DNA of 64,000 nucleotides. Source: Phycisphaerales bacterium. Its GTDB lineage: Bacteria > Planctomycetota > Phycisphaerae > Phycisphaerales > UBA1924. Below, piece after piece: positions 37,089 to 46,737 of this stretch (positions are counted from its first letter, which is position 1; each line of letters opens with the position of its first letter). The notes below the pieces were generated by a model that ran no database searches, had not been told where the DNA came from, and worked only from the letters and a program-made list of their open reading frames with translations. The position numbers and the translations under genes were made by a program. The DNA lies in the NCBI GenBank assembly GCA_040217175.1, contig JAVJNT010000002.1:310001-374000 (forward strand), read 5' to 3'.

Positions 37089-37574
37089 ATGCGCATGTAC
37101 CTGTCCACGACGATCGACGCGCCGCAGGAGGCGGTGTTTGCCGCGGTGAGCAACTTCTCGAATGCGGCCGAGATGATCTCGGGCATCGACTCGGTCGAGA
37201 TGCTCGACCAGGCCAACAACGGGAGTGCGGTCGGCATCGGCACGCGATTCAAGGAAACACGGACGATGATGGGCAAGCAGGCGACCGAGGAGATGGAGGT
37301 CACCGAGTACGACCCACCCCGGTCGTACGTGCTGAGCGCCATCTCGTGCGGCGCGCGATTCGACAGCCGAGTCGCGTGCGACCAAGAATCGCTCGGCGGC
37401 TGCCGGCTGAGCTACGACATCGACACCAAGGCGATCTCGCTGTACGCGAAGATCATGTCGCCGATCATGGGCCTCATGATGAAGGGCACGATGCGGAAGA
37501 TGATGGAGAAGGACCTGGCGGACATCAAGGCGTACGTCGAGGGCGGCCAGGGAACCACCGCCCCGACGGGCTGA
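37089..37574 (+). CDS. SRPBCC (START/Bet v1-like) protein
   Basis: 161 residues, preceded by AAGGGGG. The sequence has the SRPBCC layout: MYLSTTIDAPQEAVFAAVSN at the start, IGTRFKETRTMMGKQATEEM and EYDPPRSYVLSA in the sheet. Then come a CRLSYDIDTKAISLYAKI strand and a long C-terminal helix (MMKGTMRKMMEKDLADIKAY). Such proteins form a deep hydrophobic pocket for lipids or polyketide-like ligands; the ligand cannot be predicted. The methionine-rich helix face (GLMMKGTMRKMM) is notable. No signal peptide. Confidence 0.82.
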   Translation: MRMYLSTTIDAPQEAVFAAVSNFSNAAEMISGIDSVEMLDQANNGSAVGIGTRFKETRTMMGKQATEEMEVTEYDPPRSYVLSAISCGARFDSRVACDQESLGGCRLSYDIDTKAISLYAKIMSPIMGLMMKGTMRKMMEKDLADIKAYVEGGQGTTAPTG

Positions 37575-37694
37575 CGCGGCATTCGGGCGATGTTCAGCGC
37601 GTTGCTCGCGCCGGCCCCACGCCACTAGCCTTAGGACCAACGCACCCCGCTCGGACCACGGGCGGCCGACACCCGGAGAACGGAGACCCACGAC

Positions 37695-39110
37695 ATGCCC
37701 CCGATTCGCACGACGCTCCGCATGAAGGCCCTGACGCCCGCCATCGCCCTGCTGGCATTGGCAGGTGGTGCCCTCGGACAAGACGAAGCCGCGGCGGACG
37801 CCGCGACGCCCGACCTCGATGCGCTGGTCGAGGCGTACTTCGAGGTGTGGGACGAGATGCGCGAGACGGGCCAGCCGACCTACGAGGAGTGGATCGCGCT
37901 GCACGAGGAGACGCTCGCGAAGGTCGATCTGGCCACGATGGATCGGGACGGGCTGGCGACGCTCTACGCGGCGGGACTGTTCAACGGCGACGATACGCGG
38001 GAGACGGCCACGGCCCGGGTCGCGGAGTTGCTGGAGCAGGCCGAGGCCGAGTCTGTGGAAGAGGCCTCGCTCCTGACGCTCGACCTCCTCCTGCGCGGCG
38101 TGCCCACGCGCACCAATCGGCCGACGCCGCAGGCCCAGAGCGAGGCGCTGGCGGCGGTGCTGAACCACCCGAAGCTGCACGACGCCGTGCGCAGCGGCGG
38201 GGCCATAAGCATCGGCCGGGCCATCACCGCGACGTCGCGCGAGAACATGGCAACGTACCGCGACGGCATCCTGGCGCTGGGCGTCATGCTCGCCGACGCA
38301 TCACCCGAGATGGGGCTCGACGGCGCGATCTACTGGCAAACGCTCGAGCGGGTGCCAGACGTCTCCGAGGAAGAGCGCGAGACGATCCGCCTCGGGCTCG
38401 TCCGCATGCTTCGCAAGAGCATCGAGACCACCGACGAGGACGGCGAGCCCGTGCTGGGCGAAACGCTGGCGTACGTCCGCAACACGCTGGGCCGGATGGA
38501 CGGCGCAGCGGTCCGGGGCGAGCTCATCGATCATCCGGTGCCCGAGATGGCCATTACTTGGTCGAGCGATGAATCGCTGACCTCGTTCGCCGACCTCGAG
38601 GGCACCATCGTCGTCGTCGACTTCTGGGCTACCTGGTGCGGCCCCTGCATCGCGAGCTTCCCGAAGCTGCAGGAAATGCTGGACTACTACGAAGGCAAGC
38701 CGGTGACCATCGTCGGCGTGACCAGCCTGCAGGGCGCGGTCTATGGCCTGCCAGACCAGGACGGACCGGTCGACTGCGAGGATGATCCGCAGAAGGAGTA
38801 CGACCTGATGCCCGCCGTGATGGAAGAGCACGGCGTGTCGTGGCCGGTCGTGTTCACCGAGCAGGACGTGTTCAACCCGGACTTCAACGTGAGCGGCATT
38901 CCGCACGTTGCGATCATCGACGGCAAGGGCATCGTGCGTCACAACGGCCTGCACCCGGCCATGCCCCTGAAGGAGAAGGTCGAGATCATCGACGCCCTGC
39001 TGGTGGAGATGGGTGTTGAGCCGCCGATGCCGGAGAACGCCGGCCCGAGCGCGAACCAGAACCAGGGCCCTGCCGAGAACAAGCAGGACGAAGGCAAGCA
39101 GGGCGGCTGA
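37695..39110 (+). CDS. Exported TlpA-family thioredoxin-like protein
   Basis: 471 residues. Signal peptide to about residue 29 (ALAGGALGQ). Residues about 35-270 form an acidic helical domain I do not recognise, with repeats reminiscent of HEAT/TPR-like helices. The thioredoxin domain (about 278-440) has VVVDFWATWCGPCIASFPKL (Cys315, Cys318) and the cis-proline loop NVSGIPHVAIIDGKGIV. An insertion (QGAVYGLPDQDGPVDCEDDP) lies in the middle, as in cytochrome c maturation-type proteins. The final 25 residues are Asn/Gln/Pro-rich. It likely handles disulfides outside the cytoplasmic membrane. It is the second redoxin of the window; the other is at 20474-21712. Confidence 0.85.
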   Translation: MPPIRTTLRMKALTPAIALLALAGGALGQDEAAADAATPDLDALVEAYFEVWDEMRETGQPTYEEWIALHEETLAKVDLATMDRDGLATLYAAGLFNGDDTRETATARVAELLEQAEAESVEEASLLTLDLLLRGVPTRTNRPTPQAQSEALAAVLNHPKLHDAVRSGGAISIGRAITATSRENMATYRDGILALGVMLADASPEMGLDGAIYWQTLERVPDVSEEERETIRLGLVRMLRKSIETTDEDGEPVLGETLAYVRNTLGRMDGAAVRGELIDHPVPEMAITWSSDESLTSFADLEGTIVVVDFWATWCGPCIASFPKLQEMLDYYEGKPVTIVGVTSLQGAVYGLPDQDGPVDCEDDPQKEYDLMPAVMEEHGVSWPVVFTEQDVFNPDFNVSGIPHVAIIDGKGIVRHNGLHPAMPLKEKVEIIDALLVEMGVEPPMPENAGPSANQNQGPAENKQDEGKQGG

Positions 39111-39121
39111 CGCGATCGCAG

Positions 39122-40615
39122 TTACAGCAGCGGCGAGACGATCTTGGCCGTGTCGTCGGCCAGCTTCTGCAGCCACGGGCGGTCGGCGAGTTCCTCCTTG
39201 CCCAGCGGGCGGCAATCCTCGAGGTATTGCAGCAGCCGCGACCGAAGCGCGGTCGTGACGTCCTCGCCGTGGGCGAGCAGGTTGAGCTCGTAGTTGAGCC
39301 GGAAGCTCCTGCGGTCGAAGTTTCCCGAGCCGAAGACGCTCAGCGAGTCGTCAACCGTTAACGCCTTGACGTGCAGCAGGCCCTGCTGGTGCAGGTGGAC
39401 GCTCGCGCCGGCGTCGAGGAGCTCCTCGAGCACGCTCTTGGCCGCAGCGTTGACCAGGAACGAGTTGGTCTTCTCGGGGATGATGACGTCGACCTTCACA
39501 CCCGCCAGCGCGCGCAGGCGGAGCGCGAGCTGCGTGGGTGGATCGGGGATGAGGTAGGGCGTGACCATCACGATGCGCTCATTGGCCTCGTTGATAGCGC
39601 TCAGGATGACGTCACGAAACGCTTCCTCCCGCCGGCCGGGTCCGCTGGGAATGGCCTGGGCGATGATCTTGCCCGTATGCTCGGGTTCGGGGAAGAGGTC
39701 TCCTTCGGGCCCGGGCATTGCACCCGTCTCGGCGACCCAATCCTCGAGAAAAAGCAACTGCATCTGCATCGCCAGCGGGCCGGTGATGCGTGCGGTGAGA
39801 TCGATCCACGGGCCATACCTGCGGTTGCCGTAGTCGAGGTCGCAGATGTTCTGGCTCCCGGTGTACGCAATCCGACCATCGATGATCGTCAGCTTGCGGT
39901 GGTTGCGCACGTCGATACGCGCGAGCGTGCGGCGGAAGAACCGGCTCGGTAGCGCGTCCCGCACGAGCACGCCCTTCTCGCGAAGCTCTCGGCCCAGCGT
40001 CTGGAAGAAGTCGGCCGAGCCCGACCCGTCGGCCAGCACGCGGCAGACGACGCCCCGCTCGGCGGCCCGGACGAGCGCGTCGCCGATCTTCCGGCCGTTA
40101 GTGTCGTCGCGGAAGATGTAGGTGAGCAGGTGGACGTGGTTCTCGGCGGCGTCGATGGCCTCAACGAGGTGGTCGATGAAGTAGCCGCTGTCGATGATCC
40201 GGCCGTTATTGCCCAGCAGCGGCCGGTAGCCGCCCACCATGGTGGCCAGGCGGAACAGGTCTCGGTATCCGGGATCGATCGCGTCTCGCGGCGCCGCGTG
40301 CGCTTCGAGCGCATTGATGCGGTCGACGGTCTCGACCAGCCGGGCGGCTCGCTGGTTGGCCTTGACGCGGCGGCGACCCAGGAGTTGACGGCCAAACGCG
40401 GCGTAGAGCACGGCGCCCGGGATGGGCTGGAAGAGCGCGAGCGCGAGCCAGGCCAGGGCTTCGCCGGCCGAGTGCTTGCGGATGATGATGGGCGCGAGCA
40501 CGAGCCTGATGACCCACTCCAGGAGCAGGTACGCCAGGGGCAACCACGCCGAGAGCGAGTCGCCGCCTTCGGCCTGCGCCAGCGTCACGAGCAACGCCAA
40601 GGGGAAGTCATCCAT
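39122..40615 (-). CDS. cls: Cardiolipin synthase
   Basis: 497 residues. It should join two phosphatidylglycerols into cardiolipin and glycerol at the inner membrane. Two N-terminal membrane helices (about 22-45, 53-76) precede two phospholipase D motifs: HRKLTIID (His239, Lys241, Asp246) and HVKALTVDD (His415, Lys417, Asp422). Each is followed by the usual GSQN and GSGNFDRRS. The block VTPYLIPDP and a final RLLQYLEDCRPLGKEELADR are typical of ClsA. It diverges from the DUF58 gene with 53 bases between starts. Confidence 0.94.
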   Translation of the reverse strand: MDDFPLALLVTLAQAEGGDSLSAWLPLAYLLLEWVIRLVLAPIIIRKHSAGEALAWLALALFQPIPGAVLYAAFGRQLLGRRRVKANQRAARLVETVDRINALEAHAAPRDAIDPGYRDLFRLATMVGGYRPLLGNNGRIIDSGYFIDHLVEAIDAAENHVHLLTYIFRDDTNGRKIGDALVRAAERGVVCRVLADGSGSADFFQTLGRELREKGVLVRDALPSRFFRRTLARIDVRNHRKLTIIDGRIAYTGSQNICDLDYGNRRYGPWIDLTARITGPLAMQMQLLFLEDWVAETGAMPGPEGDLFPEPEHTGKIIAQAIPSGPGRREEAFRDVILSAINEANERIVMVTPYLIPDPPTQLALRLRALAGVKVDVIIPEKTNSFLVNAAAKSVLEELLDAGASVHLHQQGLLHVKALTVDDSLSVFGSGNFDRRSFRLNYELNLLAHGEDVTTALRSRLLQYLEDCRPLGKEELADRPWLQKLADDTAKIVSPLL

Positions 40616-40668
40616 GGCGGATTGTTACCCGCGAACGGGTCGTACCATCGGCCGACAGGAGCCACGCC

Positions 40669-41643
40669 GTGCTGCATGCCCCGGGCCGCCCGTTCAACCC
40701 GCAGTCGCTCGAAGAGGCCCTCGGTCCGGCCTTGCTCGAGACGCTGGGCCGGATGCGGCTGCGCAGCCGGAAGATCTTCGCGGGCAAGCTGCCGGGCGAG
40801 CGACGCAGCAAGAAGCGCGGCCAGAGCGTCGAGTTCGACGACTTCCGCGAGTACGTGCGCGGCGATGACCTGCGGCACCTGGACTGGAACCTGTACGCCC
40901 GGCTCGAGAAACTCTTCCTCAAGCTCTTCCTAGAGGAAGAAGACCTCGCGCTGCACGTGGCGATCGACTGCTCTCGGTCGATGGAGGCGGGCCGGCCGCC
41001 GAAGCTGGAGCTCGCGCGCCGCCTGGCCGTTGCGGTCGCCTACGTGGGCCTGAGCAATCAGGATCGCGTGAGCGTGTGGGCCCTGGGCGTACCCGGGCGG
41101 CCCGACGTGCTGCGGATGCCGCCGGTGCGCGGGCGATCGGGGGCCGGGCGACTGCTCGAGTTCGTGTACCGCCAGGCGGTCGCCGAGCCCGGCGGCGTGA
41201 CGCCCAATCGTCCGGAGCTCGTGCCGGCGCTGCTGCGGCTCGCGCGCGCGCGCGTGGGCAAGGGCGTGCTGGTGGTGCTCAGCGACTTCCTGACCGACGA
41301 AGACCTGACGCCCGCCCTCAACGCCATGGCGTTCGCACAGGGCGGGGGCTTCGACACCGTACTACTGCAAGTGCTCGCCCCGGGCGAGATCGACCCGGCC
41401 ACCGAGGCCGACGCGGGGCTGCTGGGCGACGTGATGCTGACCGACGTCGAGAGCGGGCGAACGGCAGAGGTGACCGTGACGCCCTCGCTCATCGCCGAGT
41501 ATCGCAAGCGGCTGCAGGCCCACAACGATCGGCTGGCGCGGCTGGCCAGCGCTCGGGGTATCGGGTACATGATGGTGCCCAGCGACGCCGAAGCGCGCGA
41601 CGTGCTCACGGGCTCGCTTCGCGCGCGAGGCGTGCTGCTGTAG
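40669..41643 (+). CDS. DUF58 domain protein (MoxR-associated, vWA-like)
   Basis: 324 residues from GTG 40669, 7 bases after AGGAG (40657-40661). The DUF58 signature is complete: RGQSVEFDDFREYVRGDDLR, HLDWNLYARLEKLFLKLF. A vWA-like domain follows, with a MIDAS-like DCSRS (in LHVAIDCSRSMEAG). LVVLSDFLTDEDL is a later vWA strand. There is no membrane segment, so this is the short cytoplasmic form. DUF58 proteins normally sit next to a MoxR ATPase and work with it in metal-cofactor insertion or envelope-protein assembly. The only moxR here is 4 kb away at 45633-46688, on the other strand. Confidence 0.88.
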   Translation: MLHAPGRPFNPQSLEEALGPALLETLGRMRLRSRKIFAGKLPGERRSKKRGQSVEFDDFREYVRGDDLRHLDWNLYARLEKLFLKLFLEEEDLALHVAIDCSRSMEAGRPPKLELARRLAVAVAYVGLSNQDRVSVWALGVPGRPDVLRMPPVRGRSGAGRLLEFVYRQAVAEPGGVTPNRPELVPALLRLARARVGKGVLVVLSDFLTDEDLTPALNAMAFAQGGGFDTVLLQVLAPGEIDPATEADAGLLGDVMLTDVESGRTAEVTVTPSLIAEYRKRLQAHNDRLARLASARGIGYMMVPSDAEARDVLTGSLRARGVLL

Positions 41644-41652
41644 CCCACGGGT

Positions 41653-42870
41653 TCAGAAGTGATCGAACATGGTCGGCGCTCCCGAGCCTGCAAAGGCGGC
41701 TTCAAGATCGGCGATGTCGCGCGGTGGCCCCTCGACAAGGCCCAGCGCTGCGAGCCGCCGGGCACTCTGCAAGCCCGTATAAAGCGGGGCGAGGTGTCGC
41801 ACGTCGAGACCGATGGCGTCGCGCGCGCCGGAAGGAGCCGGCCCCACATCGGCCCGGCCATCGGCGATGCGGACGCGCACAGGCGTGTTGTTCGCCTCAA
41901 TGAGTGCGTCGCGGACGTGCAGCGTGAACTCGCACGAGAGCGAGGGTGCGTAGCGGCGAGCTTCGAGGGCGCCCGCGACGTCGACGACCCGGAGCATCCA
42001 GGGATCGCGCATCTCGAACGTGAACCGGCGGTCGGGCAGGCGCTGCAGCAACGGCGAGCCGGGATGATCGGAAAACTCGATCTCCCCAACGATCGACGAG
42101 AACCCTCGCAGAAAGCCCAGCAAGCGGTCGAGCCCTCGACCACTCGAATAGCCGTGGTCGACGAGGTGCATGACGTTGCCGCGGGCGTTTCCGGCGGTCG
42201 GCCCATCCTCCCGGGTCTCGATGCGGTAGATGCAGTAGGCCTCGACGTTGCCCGAGTCGTCCTCGGCCACGAACGCCTGGGCGGGGCCGGCTCTCGGGTT
42301 TCGCACGCGGTGCCAGACGTACGGGCCGCGGTCGAGGGCGGCGGGCACGCATCGAGCGCGCTCGTTGGCGCAGGCCTCGACGCCCGACGCGTCGGCCTCG
42401 GTCATCTCGCGCCAGTCGGCGCCGCGGTCGGTGGCCTCGATCATGCCGGCGGGCACGCGGGCGGTATAGATATGGCCGGCGTAGTCGTAGCCCACGCTTC
42501 GGTAGAGCGGCTCCATGGCCGAGTAGAGCGTTGAAACGTGCTCGCCGCGCTCGTGCATCTCGAGGAGGCAGCGACGCATGACGTCGCGCGCGAGCCCGCG
42601 GCCTCGCGCCTGCGGCCCGACGGCGACGCCCGCGATGCCGACGTGCGGCACGCTGACGCCGCCCAGCCACATGCCCATGGGCACTCGCATCGAGGTCGCG
42701 AGCACGACACCGCCCTCGCGGAGCACGCGGGTCTCGCGCAGGGTGATGCGGTCACGCATCCACTCGACGGACTGCTCGGGCAGAACGCTGAAGGCGCGCG
42801 ACAGCACGAGGCTCGCGCCATGTAGGTCGCGCTCCTCGGCTGGACCAAACGTTCGTTCTGATGCGGCCAT
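41653..42870 (-). CDS. Eis-like GNAT N-acetyltransferase
   Basis: 405 residues from the second ATG (42870), which has GAGG six bases upstream formed by the codons after an earlier in-frame ATG at 42888. The first GNAT domain has VGIAGVAVGPQARGRGLARD, the acetyl-CoA loop, and ALYSAMEPLYRSVGYDYAG. A second GNAT-like half follows (VEAYCIYRIETREDG; MHLVDHGYSSGRGLDRLLGF), then an SCP2-like C-terminal domain (LHVRDALIEANNTPVRVRI), ending in a free carboxylate Phe (FDHF). This is the layout of the Eis family, which can acetylate aminoglycosides or lysines. It is the last gene of a four-gene leftward run. Confidence 0.85.
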   Translation of the reverse strand: MAASERTFGPAEERDLHGASLVLSRAFSVLPEQSVEWMRDRITLRETRVLREGGVVLATSMRVPMGMWLGGVSVPHVGIAGVAVGPQARGRGLARDVMRRCLLEMHERGEHVSTLYSAMEPLYRSVGYDYAGHIYTARVPAGMIEATDRGADWREMTEADASGVEACANERARCVPAALDRGPYVWHRVRNPRAGPAQAFVAEDDSGNVEAYCIYRIETREDGPTAGNARGNVMHLVDHGYSSGRGLDRLLGFLRGFSSIVGEIEFSDHPGSPLLQRLPDRRFTFEMRDPWMLRVVDVAGALEARRYAPSLSCEFTLHVRDALIEANNTPVRVRIADGRADVGPAPSGARDAIGLDVRHLAPLYTGLQSARRLAALGLVEGPPRDIADLEAAFAGSGAPTMFDHF

Positions 42871-42918
42871 GATGCCCTCGGGGTGCATGCACCGGGCCGG
42901 CCGCGGACGGGGCCGGCG

Positions 42919-43431
42919 CTAGCCCAAAGGTAGGGCCCGGCGCAGGGCAGCATGGGTTCGCAGTTCGCTGTCGGGCATCTGGGCGTACTCGCCGTCGCTC
43001 AGCTCGACGTGGGACGCCTTGTTTGGGTCGAGCTGGTCTCGCAGCATGCCGAGGAAGCGGCGGGACGCAAACACCTGGAGCCGATCGCCATCGGTGCGCT
43101 CGGGACGGTCGGCGAGCCACGAGGCGACTTCGCGCGCGAAGCGGCGGTCTTCCTCGGCCTGGGTGTCCTCAGAGTTGTTGACCGTGTGCGGGCCGCCGAC
43201 GACGCCGCTGCCCGCCTCGGCCCCGCGCTTGCCGGGCCCGCTGAGCATGTCGGGCCGCGTCCGCTGGTGCACCCCTTCGTGATCGTTCGAGATCGAGTCG
43301 GCCTCGGTCAGGTCGAGGGCCTTGCCTTGCGTCGGCCGGGCAATGAGCACGCGAGCAACGCGCTGATCAGCCAGTACGACGGCGGCGCTCTTGGAAGATT
43401 CGGTCGTGGAGTGGCTCGTACGTTGGGTCAT
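42919..43431 (-). CDS. Host-attachment/baeRF-like protein
   Basis: 170 residues from ATG 43431, preceded by GGAGG. AVVLADQRVARVLIARPTQG and DMLSGPGKRGAEAG, followed by EDRRFAREVASWLADRPERT and FASRRFLGMLRDQL, match the family annotated as host attachment protein, which belongs to the bacterial eRF1-like (baeRF) superfamily. These may act as ribosome-associated factors; the name comes from an Agrobacterium phenotype and says little about chemistry. No membrane segment. It sits between a membrane protein gene and the Eis-like gene. Confidence 0.75.
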   Translation of the reverse strand: MTQRTSHSTTESSKSAAVVLADQRVARVLIARPTQGKALDLTEADSISNDHEGVHQRTRPDMLSGPGKRGAEAGSGVVGGPHTVNNSEDTQAEEDRRFAREVASWLADRPERTDGDRLQVFASRRFLGMLRDQLDPNKASHVELSDGEYAQMPDSELRTHAALRRALPLG

Positions 43432-43472
43432 GGGGTCCTCCCTGCGTGATACTTCACAGGGAGTGTCGCCCT

Positions 43473-44000
43473 TCAACGTGAATCGGCCTCGAGCGACTCG
43501 ATGAATCGGCGTTCACGTTCTTCGGGCGGCCGGGTAAGCCGCTCGACTGTGGCGCGAAACTTGGCCTCGGTCGGGAAGATCAGGCCGATGCCGAGCACCG
43601 CAAGCATGGGCGAGGCCAGGAACAGCAACTGGCCCGTGATCAGGGCACACGTGGCGCCGAGCAGGCCGAAGCCCTCGATGGCTGCCATGAGGATGAGCGT
43701 GCCCCGGACGTAGGCCTCCTCGAAGCTGGTCACGGCGTCTTGCTCGGGGCCCGGTCGGCTGCTGCCATACTCGCCGCGAAGCCACGATGTGCGAGCCTGC
43801 TGCAGCAAGTTGGCCCGGACGGCGATGCCCGCGAGCACGCACGCCGGAATGGCCAGGGCCGCGGCGCCGGCGAGGGGAGGCAGCAGCCCGGCGACTGGCG
43901 GCGCGCTACGCGCATACGCGAACGCGCCCATCGTGGCGGTCATGATGAGGATGCCCGCGATGAGCGCGGCCCCGATGACCTGGAGCGTGCGCAGGTTCAT
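43473..44000 (-). CDS. Unknown membrane protein
   Basis: 175 residues from ATG 44000, which overlaps the DUF1569 stop as ATGA. Four likely membrane helices are seen (about 7-28, 38-58, 97-118, 122-142), with a charged tail (TRPPEERERRFIESLEADSR). I do not recognise the family; the layout recalls small planctomycete inner-membrane proteins of unknown role. Translational coupling suggests that it works with the DUF1569 protein. Confidence 0.6.
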   Translation of the reverse strand: MNLRTLQVIGAALIAGILIMTATMGAFAYARSAPPVAGLLPPLAGAAALAIPACVLAGIAVRANLLQQARTSWLRGEYGSSRPGPEQDAVTSFEEAYVRGTLILMAAIEGFGLLGATCALITGQLLFLASPMLAVLGIGLIFPTEAKFRATVERLTRPPEERERRFIESLEADSR

Positions 44001-44557
44001 CCTGCTCCGACATTCCCGGGATCGAGGAACGAGAGATGCAGCGCCAGGTGCTTGCGCTGGAGCGTGAGCCACTCGTCGTGCGTGAGCGAGCCGAGCAGCG
44101 GGCTCGGACGCGTGAACTTCTCACCCGCATGCACGCGCGCCACCTGCTGGCGGAGGAAGGCCAGGCCCTCGGCGTCGGTGATGCCGTCGCGCGGGAGCAG
44201 GGCCGACGCCTGCTTTGGCAGCTTGAAGCCCGAGGGCAGCGGCTCTTCGGTCTCGGTGGCCTTCTTCTTGAGCATCATGCGGGCGATCCACCGGACGGGC
44301 GGCGGGGCCTTGGACGGGAAGCCGTCGTAGGCGAACTGGAGAAACTTGCCCGTGTGGTCGAACACCTGGCCCGCGGTCCAGTTGCCGGTGTTCGTGAGCG
44401 TGCCGGCGTTCATCGCAGCCTCGAGGCGGTCGAGGTCCTGCGAGACCTCGTCGAAGTTGGCAAAGGCGAGCGTGCGACGACGGGCGGTCTTGGTGTCGAC
44501 AGGGGTACGGTGGTCGGCCGATCCGGCGGCCGATGCGGTCTGGGCGGTCTGCGACAT
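43997..44557 (-). CDS. DUF1569 (DinB-like) protein
   Basis: 186 residues, started at ATG 44557 after AAGGAG. NWTAGQVFDHTGKFLQFAYD, the PPPVRWIARMMLKKK block, GFKLPKQASALLPR and LGSLTHDEWLTLQRKHLALH match DUF1569, a helical-bundle family related to DinB. DinB-like folds carry a three-histidine metal site; His in DHTGKF, HDEW and HLALHL would be the candidates here. DinB relatives include thiol-dependent transferases, but no reaction is known for this family. First gene of a four-gene leftward run. Confidence 0.8.
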   Translation of the reverse strand: MSQTAQTASAAGSADHRTPVDTKTARRRTLAFANFDEVSQDLDRLEAAMNAGTLTNTGNWTAGQVFDHTGKFLQFAYDGFPSKAPPPVRWIARMMLKKKATETEEPLPSGFKLPKQASALLPRDGITDAEGLAFLRQQVARVHAGEKFTRPSPLLGSLTHDEWLTLQRKHLALHLSFLDPGNVGAG

Positions 44558-44746
44558 CGAGTCTCCTTTCGCTCCCCTGTGTGGCGATGGTAGTGCCCCC
44601 GAGCGTCATCCAGGAGGCGTGCAATGCGATTGCGGCACGTGCGTTGGATCGTGCGGATCGTCGCCCGAAATGTGCCGATGGCGCATCCCAGTGAGTTGGA
44701 TGGGGACCGCGACGAAGCGTCCCTGCGCACTTCCGAGGGGGTTCAG

Positions 44747-45631
44747 ATGCCGCTCAATCACGGACGATTTACGACCCGTACGCCTACGTCGATCGCGATC
44801 GCCGCGTTCCTGGTGGCCGCGTGCCCGAGCCTGGCCATGCAGCAGGAAGCCGACGAGAAGCCGCTGCTTTCCGGACCCAGCGTGGACGACCAGACCGAAC
44901 TGACGCTCGTGAACCGGAACTTTTCGGGCGAGTTCCAGCGGCTGGATCGGCATCCGGCAGAGGCCGCCTACCAGTTGATCCGATCGCGCTACGCGATCGC
45001 GCCCGAGAATGCCGCCGAGATCGAAGAAGCCCTGCAGGAACGGCGAACCGTCCTTGACGAGCTCGTGATCGATCGCCTCGACTTGCTCATCAAGTTCAGC
45101 AACGGCGGCAACGACAAGGACTGGTCCGAAGCGATCGCGGCCGTTCGGAAGGCGATGGCGCCGCTCGCCATGAAGGGCATGCTCGGAGATCGGATTCGCC
45201 GGCACCTGCCGTCCGATGCGGCTGCCGAACACCAACGCCTGGAACGCGAGTACGTGCGGGCAGCCGTGGCAGACCGCATCGAGTTGCTCCGAGCAGAAGC
45301 TCGCGACGGCGAGGTCGTCCGGGGCATCGGTCTACGGGCCCATGCCATCGAGACACTCGTCGGGCTCGGAGCGGAAGTGAAGGCCGCCTACGAGCGAACG
45401 CTCGTTCAAGAAGGTGAGCGGCTGGAGTCGCTGATTTCGTCGCTAAATCTGTCGCCCGAGCAGGAGGGAAAGGTTCGCCAGATCATCGGCGAATACACCG
45501 ATGCGGCCCTTGCCGATCGAAAGACGCTCGAGAATGACGGCGCCCGCCTGGCCGTGTTCTTAAGGGTGGCCGCAGAGCTGGATGCCGATCAGCGTCGCAT
45601 CCTGATCGAGTACGCTCGCGGGACGCGCTAA
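44747..45631 (+). CDS. Unknown exported helical protein
   Basis: 294 residues from ATG 44747, placed just before a signal peptide (TSIAIAAFLVAACPSLAMQQ). That stretch could be cleaved by signal peptidase I (SLA|M) or lipidated at VAAC. An in-frame ATG at 44624 also has a good AGGAGG six bases upstream, and would place the hydrophobic segment internally, so two starts may be used. The mature part is almost all charged helix (for example RAEARDGEVVRGIGLRAHAI, LESLISSLNLSPEQEGKVRQ). The SPEQ element resembles Spy/CpxP-type LTxxQ motifs loosely. Function unknown. It converges on moxR with 1 base between them. Confidence 0.6.
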   Translation: MPLNHGRFTTRTPTSIAIAAFLVAACPSLAMQQEADEKPLLSGPSVDDQTELTLVNRNFSGEFQRLDRHPAEAAYQLIRSRYAIAPENAAEIEEALQERRTVLDELVIDRLDLLIKFSNGGNDKDWSEAIAAVRKAMAPLAMKGMLGDRIRRHLPSDAAAEHQRLEREYVRAAVADRIELLRAEARDGEVVRGIGLRAHAIETLVGLGAEVKAAYERTLVQEGERLESLISSLNLSPEQEGKVRQIIGEYTDAALADRKTLENDGARLAVFLRVAAELDADQRRILIEYARGTR

Positions 45632-45632
45632 G

Positions 45633-46688
<1,056 letters not shown>

Positions 46689-46737
46689 GCGGTCCTCCTT
46701 GACCCCGAATGCTACGCCCGCGCGGCGGGATGGCGTG

